From: Hanleya hanleyi
Lineage: Eukaryota > Mollusca > Polyplacophora > Lepidopleurida > Hanleyidae
DNA: 64,000 nucleotides
NCBI GenBank assembly: GCA_036873755.1
Contig: JAVTVY010037089.1
Span: 62,001 to 126,000 of the forward strand
Direction: 5' to 3'
Shown: positions 30,190 to 39,230 of the stretch, in pieces
How positions within the stretch are numbered: position 1 is the first letter of the stretch
Layout: each line of letters opens with the position of its first letter
The notes under the pieces: model-generated
What the model saw: the letters and a program-made list of their open reading frames with translations, nothing else
The model's database searches: none
Told to the model about the DNA's origin: nothing
Made by a program: the position numbers and the translations under genes

Positions 30190-31204
30190 AGCTGGCAATT
30201 AAACGCAACATACAAACGTGGTGGAAGCAGATGCCGGCGTAATGACAAGAAGTCTTATGACCTCACAATGCCAATAACCTGACTGCATATCTAAAAACAT
30301 CACAGGAACATGAAAATATTCCTCTGATGATTTGTATCTCAGCCACACTTTTATTGGAGATGTTCATGTGGACATCTTGGAAGGTATGACCACACGGTCC
30401 TTAGCACCGGTTTGAGCGGTATTAGATACAAATATCCCAGCGCAATGATGTAATAGCTTTATCATGTCATCTGATGGAGAGCTATGACTTATGTGACCGC
30501 TAGATAGAGAAAAACGGCCAAAACGGGGAAAATATTACTAGAAATCGAGTTTTTATTCAGAATGTAAGTTTGTGAAGCCCGCCGTCGACCAAGCGCTTTA
30601 TTTTCCACCATGTCAACCACAGTCACAAAGTACAATGCCAATGATTTGTACAGAGGGCAAGCCTCGGAAACAAAACGTCCACCAGCAGAGCTTCGCCATA
30701 AACAGATTACAATTAAATACAACACCACGGGAACAAAAAATGTTTCTGTGAAGATTTGTATCTCGGCCACGCTTGTATTGTATCTGTTCATGTGGACACT
30801 TTGGATGACATGACCACACGGTCCCTACCACCGGCTTAAGCGGTATTAGATACAAATGATGTAATAGCGTTCTTATTCAGAACACGTGGGTGAAGCCCGA
30901 CGCCGACCAAGCGCTTCATTTACCGCCATGTTATCCACAGACACAAACTACAATCACAATGATGTGTACAGAGGGAAACCCTCGGGAACGAAGCGTCCAC
31001 CAGCAGAATCTCACCATATATAGATAACAATCAAACTAAACATATGTGGTGGAGAAAGAGGCCCCCACCTGCCAATTTTCTGACTGTATATCTACAAGAA
31101 CGAAAAATCATTCATGTGGTGATTTGCAGCTCATTCACGCTTTTATTGTAGATGTTCATGTGGACATCTTGTATGGCATGACCACACGGCCCGTGAAGCC
31201 CGAC
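30190..31204. repeat. Satellite-like repeat, period about 400 bp, about 2.5 units (copy A)
   Basis: Units share GATTTGTATCTCAGCCAC, TTCATGTGGACATCTTGG, CATGACCACACGGTCC, GGCTTAAGCGGTATTAGATA and GACCAAGCGCTTCATT. Blocks start near 30325, 30752 and 31118. Copy B has two (58330-58860), and a diverged unit lies at 59880-60080. The array is cut by the left end of element II at 31205. Confidence 0.8.
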
Positions 31205-31379
31205 AGTAGTAGGGAGCCGGGATTACGACGCAGGTTTTCCAGGGAAATAACTATGTTTTGTGGAGGTCACGTGGAGTGGGCGCCACCAGCTCAAGAGACC
31301 AAAAACTACCTCCAGGACAGAAGAGTTCCAATCTAGGGGGAGGTAACTCCGGGTCACTATAGTTCCGGCAAAGGGCCCC

Positions 31380-31550
31380 TGGGCATGTATTCATGCGCGG
31401 TGATGCGGTCTGGCGGTGATGCGGTCGCGGAAAAAAGCTTCCGCGGAGAAAAAGTAGTCCCCAGACTTTAAATACGCTGCATGGTCAGATTGGGTCGAGT
31501 GAGGTATCAAAGTGAAGCATTCGTGAAGGGGCATCCAGTCATGGGTGGGT
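31380..31550 (+). repeat. Left subterminal inverted region of element II
   Basis: Contains two CGGTGATGCGGT words (about 31398 and 31414), CCGCGGAGAAAAAGTAGTCC (31441-31460), TAAATACGCTGCATGGTC and GAGTGAGGTATCAAAGTGAA. All recur in reverse complement near 35845-35975. Confidence 0.85.
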
Positions 31551-32240
31551 GTATGTAAAATTAGGATTTTTTCCGGAAACTATAAAAAGCGGAACACGGA
31601 CTTTACCCCTTAAATAGGGGAAAACACCTATCAACCCTAGCCAAAAGGGTTAATATCGGTCCCCGGGCTTATTGGGATCTGCCTATCAAGTCAATGGGGT
31701 GGGTGCATGTAAAATTAGGATTTTTCCCCGAAACTATAAAAAGCGGAACACGGACTTTACCCCTAAAATAGGGGAAAACACCTATCAACTCTAGCCAAAA
31801 GGGCTAATATCGGTCCCCGGGCTTATCGGGGCCTGCCTATCAAGTCAATGGGGTGGGTGCATGTAAAATTAGGATTTTTTCCCGAAACTATAAAAAGCGG
31901 AACACGGACTTTACCCCTAAAATAGGGGAAAACCCTATCAACCCTAGCCAAAAGGGCTAATATCGGTTCCCGGGCTTATTGGGGCCTGCCTATCAAGTCA
32001 ATGGGGTGGATGCATGTAAAATTAGGATTTTCCCCCGAAACTATTAAAAGCGGAACACGGACTTTACCCCTAAAATAGGGGAAACCCCTATCAACCCTAG
32101 CCAAATGGGCTAATATCGGTCCCCGGGCTTATCGGGGCCTGCCTATCAAGTCAATGGGGTGGGTGCATGTAAAATTAGGATTTTTTCCCGAAACTATAAA
32201 AAGCGGAACACGGACTTTACCCCATACAATAGGGGTATGG
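31550..32240 (+). repeat. Element II array 1, period about 153 bp, five units
   Basis: TATAAAAAGCGGAACACGG recurs at 31581, 31735, 31889, 32042 (as TATTAAAAG) and 32195. Each unit also has CCCCTAaaaTAGGGG, CCTATCAACCCTAGCC and GGGCTAATATCGGTCCCCGG. The units are homologous to the subterminal arrays of element I. One inverted unit lies at 35525-35690 on the other side. Confidence 0.92.
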
Positions 32241-33110
32241 GGTATGGGGATGGTCAATTTTTTTCGTGGGCTTTACTATGGCTTGTGGGGTCTCGTTTTT
32301 CTCGTTTGGCCAAGAAAATGACAATGGGTAGGGTCCCGGAGCGAATCGGTGAAATTTTTGGGAAAAAGTCACCGAGGTCTGTATATAGGCTCATACTGGC
32401 TATATGGGGGGGGGGGGTGGTCAATTTTTTGTGGGTGTTACTATGGCTTGTGGGGTCTCGTTTTTCTCGTCTCACCAAGAAAAACACGATGGGAGGGGTC
32501 CAGGAGCGAATCGGTGAAATTTTTGAAAAAAGTCACCGAGGTCTGCATGTAGTCCATACTGGCTATATGGGGGTATAGGTTCAACCTGGGAAATTCACAC
32601 ACGTTCATTGTGATATGGGTTGTGGGGTCTCGTTTTTCACGTCTCGTCATTTAGAACACAATGGGAGGGGTCCCGGAGCGAATCGGTGAAATTTTTGGGA
32701 AAAGTACCGGGTAGGCCTGTATATAGGCCTATAGGCTGGCTATACGGGGGTATAGGTTCAACCTGGGAAATTCACACACGTTCATTGTGATATGGGTTGC
32801 TTGGATTTGTTTTTCACGTCCCGTCATTTAGAACACGATGGGAAGGGTCTCGGAGCGCAACGGTGAAATATTTGGAAAAGTACCATATAGCCCATATAGT
32901 CCCATACTGGCTATATGGGGGTATAGGTTCAACCTGGGAAATTCACATACGTTCATTGTGATATGGGCTGTTTGGATTTGTTTTTCACGTCTCGTCATTT
33001 AGAACACGATGGGAAGGGTCCCGGAACGAAACGGTGAAATTTTTGAAAAAAGTTAACCGAGGCCTGGGTAGGCCCATAGGCCTATACTGCATGGCTATGG
33101 GGGTATAGGC
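32240..33110 (+). repeat. Element II array 2, period about 170 bp, five units
   Basis: GGTCTCGTTTTTCTCG or its variant GGATTTGTTTTTCACG starts units near 32288, 32453, 32624, 32795 and 32966. Each continues with a GGAGCGAATCGGTGAAATTT-type segment and a TACTGGCTATATGGGGG segment. Unrelated to array 1. Open frames across it are periodic artefacts. Confidence 0.9.
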
Positions 33111-33840
33111 CCATACGGGGTGGACGTTTTGGGGTCTAGGTGAGCCCCTATTGATCCTATGATGTCGTATGAGGTCTTATTTTGAAGCTCTCGTGGAGGA
33201 GCATCCGACTGGACTAATGGTTCGTCCGCTTTCAATAGTCTGCGCATGCGCAGTCTGGCCGTATTATAGAAAGCAGGCATGTTGGTGGGGTATGTCGGTG
33301 TGTGTTTGGGGTAGAGATGGACCGCTATGGGTCCGAATGGGTCGTGGAAGGTGTCAAAGTGAAGCTTGTGTGGGTTAGAGTCAGAATGGCGTGTTTTTAA
33401 GTAGTAAGTAAAGTGGCCATTTTGGGGCAGTACAGGAAGGTATTTTGGGTCGAGATGGACCATCCTTGGTCCGAATGCGTTCTGGGAGGTGTCATGTTGT
33501 AGCTCTCGGGGTGTAGACCCCGATTTGAGGGATGTTCACGTCATCTGTGACGTCATTGGTGACGTCATCAGTACGAGTAGTAGCCAAAGTGAACAGTTTG
33601 GGGCAGGGAAGGAAGGTATTTGGGGTAGAGATGGACCCTCCTTGGTCCGAATGTGTCGTGTGGGGTGTCATTTTGTAGCTCTCGGGGTGTAGACCCCGAT
33701 TTGAGGAATGTTCACAGCATCTTTGACGTCATCGGTGACGTCATTAGTACGAGTAGTAGCGACAGTGGGTATAGGTGGGCTCTCCTTCATCGCATCACCG
33801 TAGAAATGAAGGTGTGGGATCCAGAGAGACGTGTTTTATA
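33110..33840 (+). repeat. Element II array 3, period about 170 bp, three units
   Basis: Units share GAGATGGACC, TTGGTCCGAATG, GTGTCATTTTGTAGCTCTCG and a TGACGTCATTGGTGACGTCA segment (near 33325, 33468 and 33643). The TGACGTCA words are perfect CRE-type palindromes, present in two of the units. Confidence 0.85.
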
Positions 33841-34034
33841 GACCATGTCACACATGTGCGCCTAGACGTCGGGTGTAGTCCGTGATACGTACTATTCTGA
33901 TGGGTTAGTCCAAAAAAGAGAGCAACAACAACAACACAGATTACAGGTCAATCCTTTTATTATGCGTGAATAACCTGTGAACATCATAGGAATGCATGTA
34001 ATAACCTGTCTGTAGTGGTTTCCCACAATGGCGT

Positions 34035-34160
34035 TCACCTTCGTGTCTTTTCGGGTACGTCCGTGTCTTTTCGGGTACGTCCGTGTCTTTTCGGTAAAGT
34101 CCGTGTCTTTTCGGTAAAGTCCGTGTCTTTTCGGATCGGTGACGTCCGTGTCTATCACCC
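34035..34160 (+). repeat. 21-bp tandem array upstream of the element II gene
   Basis: CCGTGTCTTTTCGGGTACGT repeats about five times (34047, 34068, 34089, 34110, 34131), with GTAAAGT variants in the later units. It lies about 150 bp upstream of the TATA box, mirroring the short tandem repeats upstream of the element I gene. Confidence 0.9.
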
Positions 34161-34307
34161 GGGCACTTCGCGTCTGCGCCTGCATTGGGTATGTATGAGG
34201 GTCTTCATGTGCGCGCGTGCAATGCGGCTCAGTCGTACACCAGTACACCAGTCTCGATCCTCGACTTGGGGTAGAGTGTGCTATTAATAGTTCACCAGCT
34301 AGCGTGC

Positions 34308-34315
34308 TATAAAAG
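34308..34315 (+). promoter_or_regulatory. TATA box of the element II gene
   Basis: TATAAAAG followed by GGGAG, 53 nt before the ATG at 34361. A TCAGACT word about 30 nt downstream (34337) could be the initiator. Confidence 0.75.
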
Positions 34316-34360
34316 GGGAGCGGCCTTGCCGTTTCATCAGACTCTCTGTCAACCACCAAG

Positions 34361-35044
34361 ATGTTCACTTGCACAACTTGCCAGAAGCAGTTTACTCGTC
34401 TAGATAATTTACGACGCCACGAGGCCTCCACCCACAACGATGCACGGTATACTTGTATAACCTGCGCACGGTCATTTAATCGGGAGGATGATTTACTGCG
34501 CCACGAACGCTCATTCCACGAGGGCGCGACGGAACAATGTAAGGATTGTGGTCAACTCTTCAAACGACGCAGTCAGTTGAGACGGCATCAGCGTTTGATT
34601 CATGCCCCGTCTCCACGGTTTTGGCGACAACTTCCTACTGAAGAGGAGCCGCGGAAGGTCAGACCCAGTGAAGATAAGCCCGGGGAGACGAACGCCACTG
34701 GTGATGCGATGACGGAGAGCCCGCCTATACCCACAGTTGGGAAGAGCCTGGATTTCCAGCCGGACCCCACCGTTACGGTTTCGAGTGATACGTCATACAT
34801 CGAACATTTTCTGGACGAGCCCATAAATGTTCCTAGCGATCTCTTACCCGAATATCATCCAGAGAGTGACATCTCTCGGCGCCATTGGACCATGACACGG
34901 CACTGTTTCCACCGTCATCGCCCTATTCAAGATATCTACAATTTCCCACTGACCAAGCTCACCCGTCTACGCAGCTACGTGGAAACCATCTTCAATGACC
35001 AACCTACGGCCTTCACGTTAAATGTAGCATTTGGGTACATCTAA
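34361..35044 (+). CDS. Element II protein: triple C2H2 zinc finger, first part
   Basis: 227 codons. Three adjacent C2H2 fingers of the form C-x2-C-x12-H-x4-H occupy residues 4-25, 32-53 and 60-81, starting MFTCTTC as in the element I finger. A Pro/Glu/Thr-rich linker (about 85-170) follows, then a conserved-looking segment ending FTLNVAFGYI at the TAA (35042-35044). The same frame reopens three codons later and continues to 35302, so the stop is probably one nonsense change in an otherwise intact gene, or a read-through site. I recall this combination (fingers, then a FGYI...ELRYFYSS-type segment) in uncharacterised proteins of aquatic invertebrates, some associated with large DNA elements or their polymerases; that needs a search. 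DNA binding is likely; function is unknown. Confidence 0.75.
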   Translation: MFTCTTCQKQFTRLDNLRRHEASTHNDARYTCITCARSFNREDDLLRHERSFHEGATEQCKDCGQLFKRRSQLRRHQRLIHAPSPRFWRQLPTEEEPRKVRPSEDKPGETNATGDAMTESPPIPTVGKSLDFQPDPTVTVSSDTSYIEHFLDEPINVPSDLLPEYHPESDISRRHWTMTRHCFHRHRPIQDIYNFPLTKLTRLRSYVETIFNDQPTAFTLNVAFGYI

Positions 35045-35053
35045 TGCCATAAG

Positions 35054-35302
35054 ATGACGGGTGAATTGCGCTATTTCTATTCCAGTGCCATCCACCCAGT
35101 GTACGACCAACCGTTTACCATCATTGACCGGAGGTCACTAGAGATGATGCTGGACCAAGTGGAACAATTGGATGTCTTGGGATGGGCCCAACAACAACGA
35201 CCCAACACCAAGTGGACAGTGAAGAGGGTGACCAATGTTACATTTTTCCTTACCAAGGTGATTCACCACTGCCATCGGTTGAATGCGTCACTCGTGCACT
35301 GA
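35054..35302 (+). CDS. Element II protein, part after the in-frame stop
   Basis: 82 codons in the same frame as 34361-35044, separated only by TAA and three codons. It contains ELRYFYSS, a Pro-(F)-x-I-I-D-R-R segment, QQQRPNTKW and TNVTFFLTK, conserved-looking blocks that seem to complete the domain started by the previous ORF. It ends 142 nt before the hairpin. Independent initiation at ATG 35054 is possible but less likely than a single interrupted gene. Confidence 0.6.
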   Translation: MTGELRYFYSSAIHPVYDQPFTIIDRRSLEMMLDQVEQLDVLGWAQQQRPNTKWTVKRVTNVTFFLTKVIHHCHRLNASLVH

Positions 35303-35444
35303 TGAATACCATAACATGCCGTACATGTCTACATGCTGATCATTGACTTGAGCTCAGTAAACACTTGTACCTAATGTGACGGTGCGTTAAATAATAAAAC
35401 ATGGTGTTTGATATTTCAATTTGTTTTGCTGTGAACATACTAAG

Positions 35445-35499
35445 CATACCCAGGGCGGCTCCCCCAGCCTGGGTATGATGTAACATTGGGGATAATAAA
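35445..35499 (+). terminator. Conserved 3' hairpin and polyadenylation signal of the element II gene
   Basis: Hairpin 35445-35477: stem CATACCCA-G-GGC pairing with GCCTGGGTATG, loop GGCTCCCCCA. It is followed after exactly 16 nt by AATAAA (35494-35499). The stem's C-G pair in element I is G-C here, a compensatory change, while the loop is identical. An additional AATAAA lies upstream at 35393-35398. Confidence 0.75.
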
Positions 35500-35524
35500 C
35501 TGTATGAACATTGCTGAACTTGTT

Positions 35525-36000
35525 GTTATTCACATCACCCCATTGACTTGATAGGCAGGTCCCATTAAGCCCGGGGACCAATATTAGTCCTTTTGGCTAG
35601 AGGTGATAGGGATTTTCCCGGATTTTTCGATAAAGTCCGTGTTCCGTTTTTTTTCAGGAAAAATTTTACATGCACCCACCCAGCCCATCTGATGCCCCTT
35701 CACGAATGCTTCACTTTGATACCTCACTCAACTCCATCGGCCCATTAGGGACTCCCTAGCTCTCAAAACGTCTATTTTCATACCCTTGGGCCACCGCGCA
35801 TGCGCAGAATGCCGATATTTCAACCCCACACCCAGCCCATTAGCTGCCCCCTCACATAAGCTTCACTTTGATACCTCACTCGACCCCATCGGACCATGCA
35901 GCGTATTTCCAGTCTAGGGACTACTTTTTCTCCGCGGAGGCAGACCGCATCACCGCCAGGACCGCATCACCGCGGATGAATACATCCCCTTTTCCACACA
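35525..36000 (-). repeat. Right array unit and subterminal inverted region of element II
   Basis: 35525-35690 is one inverted array-1 unit (GTCCGTGTTCCG, AAGCCCGGGGACC). 35845-35975 is the reverse complement of 31380-31530 with the CCGCGG / CGGTGATGCGGT module at 35928-35972. From there to 36183 the sequence differs from the left end and includes CAAGATGGCGGCC (36036). Confidence 0.8.
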
Positions 36001-36183
36001 ATTCAAGATGGCCGCCCACACCGCCTCAAAAAATCAAGATGGCGGCCAAACTCAGTTGGCAGATCGAGTTGTCTCCCTTGCGTCCAGAGTGTACAGATGG
36101 CGCCACTAGTTCCTCCTCAATCCTCCTCATGACGTCACTACATCCGGGTGAAAGGGGGCCCAATTTAGCCTTTGTCTACTACT

Positions 36184-36720
36184 GACCATGTCATCTGGAA
36201 AGTACAACAATTCTGTAAACGTCATCACTTGTGGTGTATAGACGCTACATCATATCCGTTTAAATTACATAATACAGTTAGTTTCTCGTCATTCTGCTGA
36301 ACACACATCGCTTGCTTGATGTCGTCATTACCTAGCAACGCAGTCTTTTCGCGACATGTGGAAAGGACCTGAGTGTGTTTCATTGCTATTCATGGAATTT
36401 ACCATGGCCAGCCCGAGATTAGAAGCGCCCGTTCAGTTTTTGCCCACACCAGGTGACCTCGTCATGCCATCGCCGCATTGGAAGCGGATATATGCGATCT
36501 ATCTTAGTGTTTCTACCACAGACGGCGAATCGACCGAGAAGAAATAGCTATCATGTTTCATTCCTTTGAGACAGGGGCCCAACGCATTGTCCATACCATT
36601 CCAGAATCGGGCGACGCTGATTCATATATAAGAGCAATGGTGGCCCTTCAGTTATAATTCGCTCTTGCTGCGAACATGTTCTGTAGCGAACGCAATTATC
36701 AAATGAGTCATTTGACAGCT
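36184..36720. other. Stretch with no recognised gene
   Basis: Single-copy in the window. No long frame; a 63-codon frame at 36356-36547 matches nothing I know. Confidence 0.4.
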
Positions 36721-36729
36721 ACATAACTG

Positions 36730-38372
36730 CGCCCTGTGACTTCTCCACCCCACCTGTGAATAGTTCACGTATACGGAAAAAAATTCTTATTAAGACTGAT
36801 TCGGAATTGGATAAAGCCATAACATTGGCTCGCTTGGTTGAAACGGCGATCACACAGGCAAAAACTGAAGCGGGGAATTCCACTCTCAATGAACTCCCAA
36901 ATATTTTCGCTGTGCATATGAGCATCATTTTGCTAATGCTGAGAACCTGCAAACTTCGTGGGAAAAGGTGCCATATGGATTCTGTCTTCCAGCGTCTTAA
37001 AAGTCCAGCAAATTTAGTACCTTAGTAACCGAATTGAAAGTTCTGATGACAGGTACAGGTTCTGTGTACCAAGAATATGAACTCAATGAACAACGTTAAA
37101 TGAGACCTCACTGTGAACTCTGTACCCATAAACTTAAAGGTTGATACAGGCTCTGATGCCTCCATATAGTCTATTACCCTGTTTGATAGATATTTTCTCT
37201 GAGATGCTCTAGAGCTCTGCTTCACACGCATTACGGGTTACACTTCCCATGCCATACCCACTATTGGTTGGTTTCATGCAGTTAAGTTCTTGGTGGGGGG
37301 AAAATGTAGTAGTCTAATCTGGAAAGATTTAATTCATGCACTTGGTATTTCTATTCAGTAGAGCACTTTGCCGTGTTGTAACAGAGATACGGTTGTTAGT
37401 GACCCTACATGTAACTCCACACAAAATTCGTTGAAGCCGATCGACACGAGAGCTAATGCTGCCAGTACAATTAAGCACGGAATTCCCGAAGTCTCCAAAA
37501 TGAGTTTGTGAAAGACTTTCCAAAATTATTCCCCAACCCTGTTGACAAAGTCAAATGTTTTCGGCAGTGGTTTCGTCAGAGGTGAAACGTTTAAAGGACG
37601 CTGACTTAATCGAGCGGACGGATATTTGTCGTGGTGCGGAAAAATGACAAACTGACAGGTTTGTGTTGGCCAACGTCAGCTCAACCAGACCATTGTCACG
37701 GGGAAATTTCCTCTTCCGAATATAGATGAAATGTTAAACACTCATGGGCGACACAGCTATAAGTCGATGAGTACGGTCGCGATATTACCTGCTTTATCAC
37801 GGAAAATGGCTTGTTCAAGTACAAATGCCTTATGGTCTGTCGAATGCCCCGTTATGTTTCCAGAAAATGATGAGGATAATCTTGTTCGACATCTCAGGGT
37901 GAAATGTTTATTGATGACGTCACTTAGTCTCGCGAGAAGGCCTTCCATACTGTAGCGTTTGAAACACCGTAACGTCAGACTGAATGAAATCTGTGAATTT
38001 GACGTGTCGTCGCTTCCAATTCTGGGTTACATTTTTGACCAAAGCGGTATCAATCCTAGCGATGACTTGGTGACTAGCTTTGTCAATGCTGCGGTTCCAC
38101 AAAACAACAGCAAATGAAATCCTAACTTGATTTGGCAGGATTTTACACCAAGTTTGTTCCGCAATTCTCTACCAAAGTCAGTGCGATACGCGACGTGCGA
38201 AAAACGGATCCGTACAGCTGGGCAGTGGAGGCTGACTTTGAATTTCATGTTATCAAGTCAGGCTATCGCGGCTTGGCATTGTTTGGAAACCAGCTGTGAT
38301 GTAGTCGTGGCAACCGATACGAGTGGGTATGAATTTGCGGTGGTACTGAGTCAACTGCAGCCAATAGTCTAG
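36730..38372 (+). pseudogene. Decayed Ty3/gypsy element (gag-pol relic)
   Basis: Successive fragments in shifting plus-strand frames follow gypsy order. A Gag-like helical segment, then remains of a zinc-knuckle region, lie at about 36756-37020. A protease active-site block reading VDTGSDAS is at about 37130-37165. Reverse-transcriptase N-terminal blocks with a PLPNI-type motif are at about 37570-37735, RT middle blocks at about 37745-37880, the RT-connection region at about 38030-38200 and an RNase H start (ATDTSGYE) at about 38305-38345. Many frameshifts and stops separate them; integrase and LTRs were not found. It is unrelated in detail to the intact element at 3060-10303 and clearly much older. 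Confidence 0.8.
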
Positions 38373-38404
38373 TGGTTTAACGCCATTTTTCAACGAAATC
38401 GTGA

Positions 38405-38710
38405 CATGCTGGATTAAAGCACCAAACTTGGCAGTCAATGTACATGACATGTACAAACATTCCGCATGGCGGTGCCCGACCTGAGTGACCTAGTTTTCGA
38501 AAAATCCAAGATGGCGGCCAGTACGCCTGTCAAACATATAAATACCCGTATTTCTTCTTGTTGTTGGGTTAGTGTGTTCATTAAAATGACCAAATATGCC
38601 TTTGTGAAGCCTAGAAATTGATATATTGGTACCTCGAACCCTTTGCATCCATAAATATTGTCAAAGGATATGATTTTTAACCCTACCTGGTCTTTTGTGG
38701 GGGGGGGGGG
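38405..38710 (-). repeat. Inverted copy of the interspersed repeat at about 10500-10730
   Basis: Reverse complement shares CATGCGGAATGTTTGTACAT-like, AGGTCACTNAGGTCG and TCCAAGATGG blocks and the AATTTCTGAAC/ACAAAGG region with 10500-10720. It contains CCAAGATGGCGGCC. Non-coding. Confidence 0.6.
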
Positions 38711-39230
38711 TGGAGGGAGGGGCACTTTCCGCCGCCCCCTCCCACCTTAGTGAAATTTTCTCTGAGGCTCCAAAACGATGAAACATAGCTAGGGGACTGA
38801 TACTTCGTGACTTTTTAGCTTATCGTATTGGGGTCATCTTAAGGCCATTTGCATATCATCCAGAGCAACGGATCATGGGTAAATCCAAAATGGCGGCATG
38901 TATCCCAGAAAGTCGTGTTTTCAGTCCTTTCTGTCCACTTCTTTGCACTTTTTCTGGCGAAAAATGACTAGAAAGCAATTAGGTAAAACTAGTTATTGTC
39001 TATTATACGTGGTGGTTTTTAAAAAGAAAAATCGAAAAATAAAAATTTTGATAAATCGGCCCAAAAATAGGCTAAAAAATAGCTTCAGTGAATATGACGT
39101 CATGGTCATGTCATCATGACGGCCATCTTGCATTTTTTTAAAAGATACCGTGTGGTAAGTTTCAGTACTCTACTGAAGTTGTATTTTTTATTGTGAGAGG
39201 CGAGGAGATTTCAAGTGTCCTGTGTATAAA
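38711..39230. other. Stretch with no recognised gene
   Basis: A G run at 38700-38710 and CCAAAATGGCGGC at 38887. No coding evidence. Copy B begins near 39231. Confidence 0.4.

Larger units (their letters stand above)
1735..31204. repeat. Duplicated segment, copy A
   Basis: From the GAGGGAGCTTTGAAATACTA block near 1741 onward, the sequence reappears in the same order and orientation from 39241. It continues, with indels, to the GTGAAGCCCGA block just before 31205 (58801-58810 in copy B). Copy A is about 29.5 kb and copy B about 19.6 kb. Most of the difference is the 7.2-kb gypsy insertion, four smaller insertions and a 1.4-kb tract around 24935-26303 absent from B. The right boundary falls at the AGTAGT terminus of element II. 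It could be a real segmental duplication or two assembled haplotypes. Confidence 0.9.
31205..36183. mobile_element. Element II: second large Polinton-like TIR element with a zinc-finger gene
   Basis: About 5 kb. It begins AGTAGTAG (31205) and ends CTACTACT (36183), the same terminal words as element I. Inside come homologous inverted subterminal regions (about 31380-31560 and 35690-36000, each with the CCGCGG / CGGTGATGCGGT module), arrays of about 150-bp units and one central zinc-finger gene. The outermost 180 bp or so at the two ends do not match each other beyond the first 8 bp. The flanks CCCGAC and GACCAT are not a 6-bp duplication. The element may therefore be chimeric, or one side may have been rearranged. 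No polymerase, integrase or capsid frame is seen. Confidence 0.75.

Noticed and set aside
34015..34287. 90-codon ORF over the 21-bp array
   Set aside because: 21 is a multiple of three, so the array stays open by chance. It lies in the promoter region of the zinc-finger gene.
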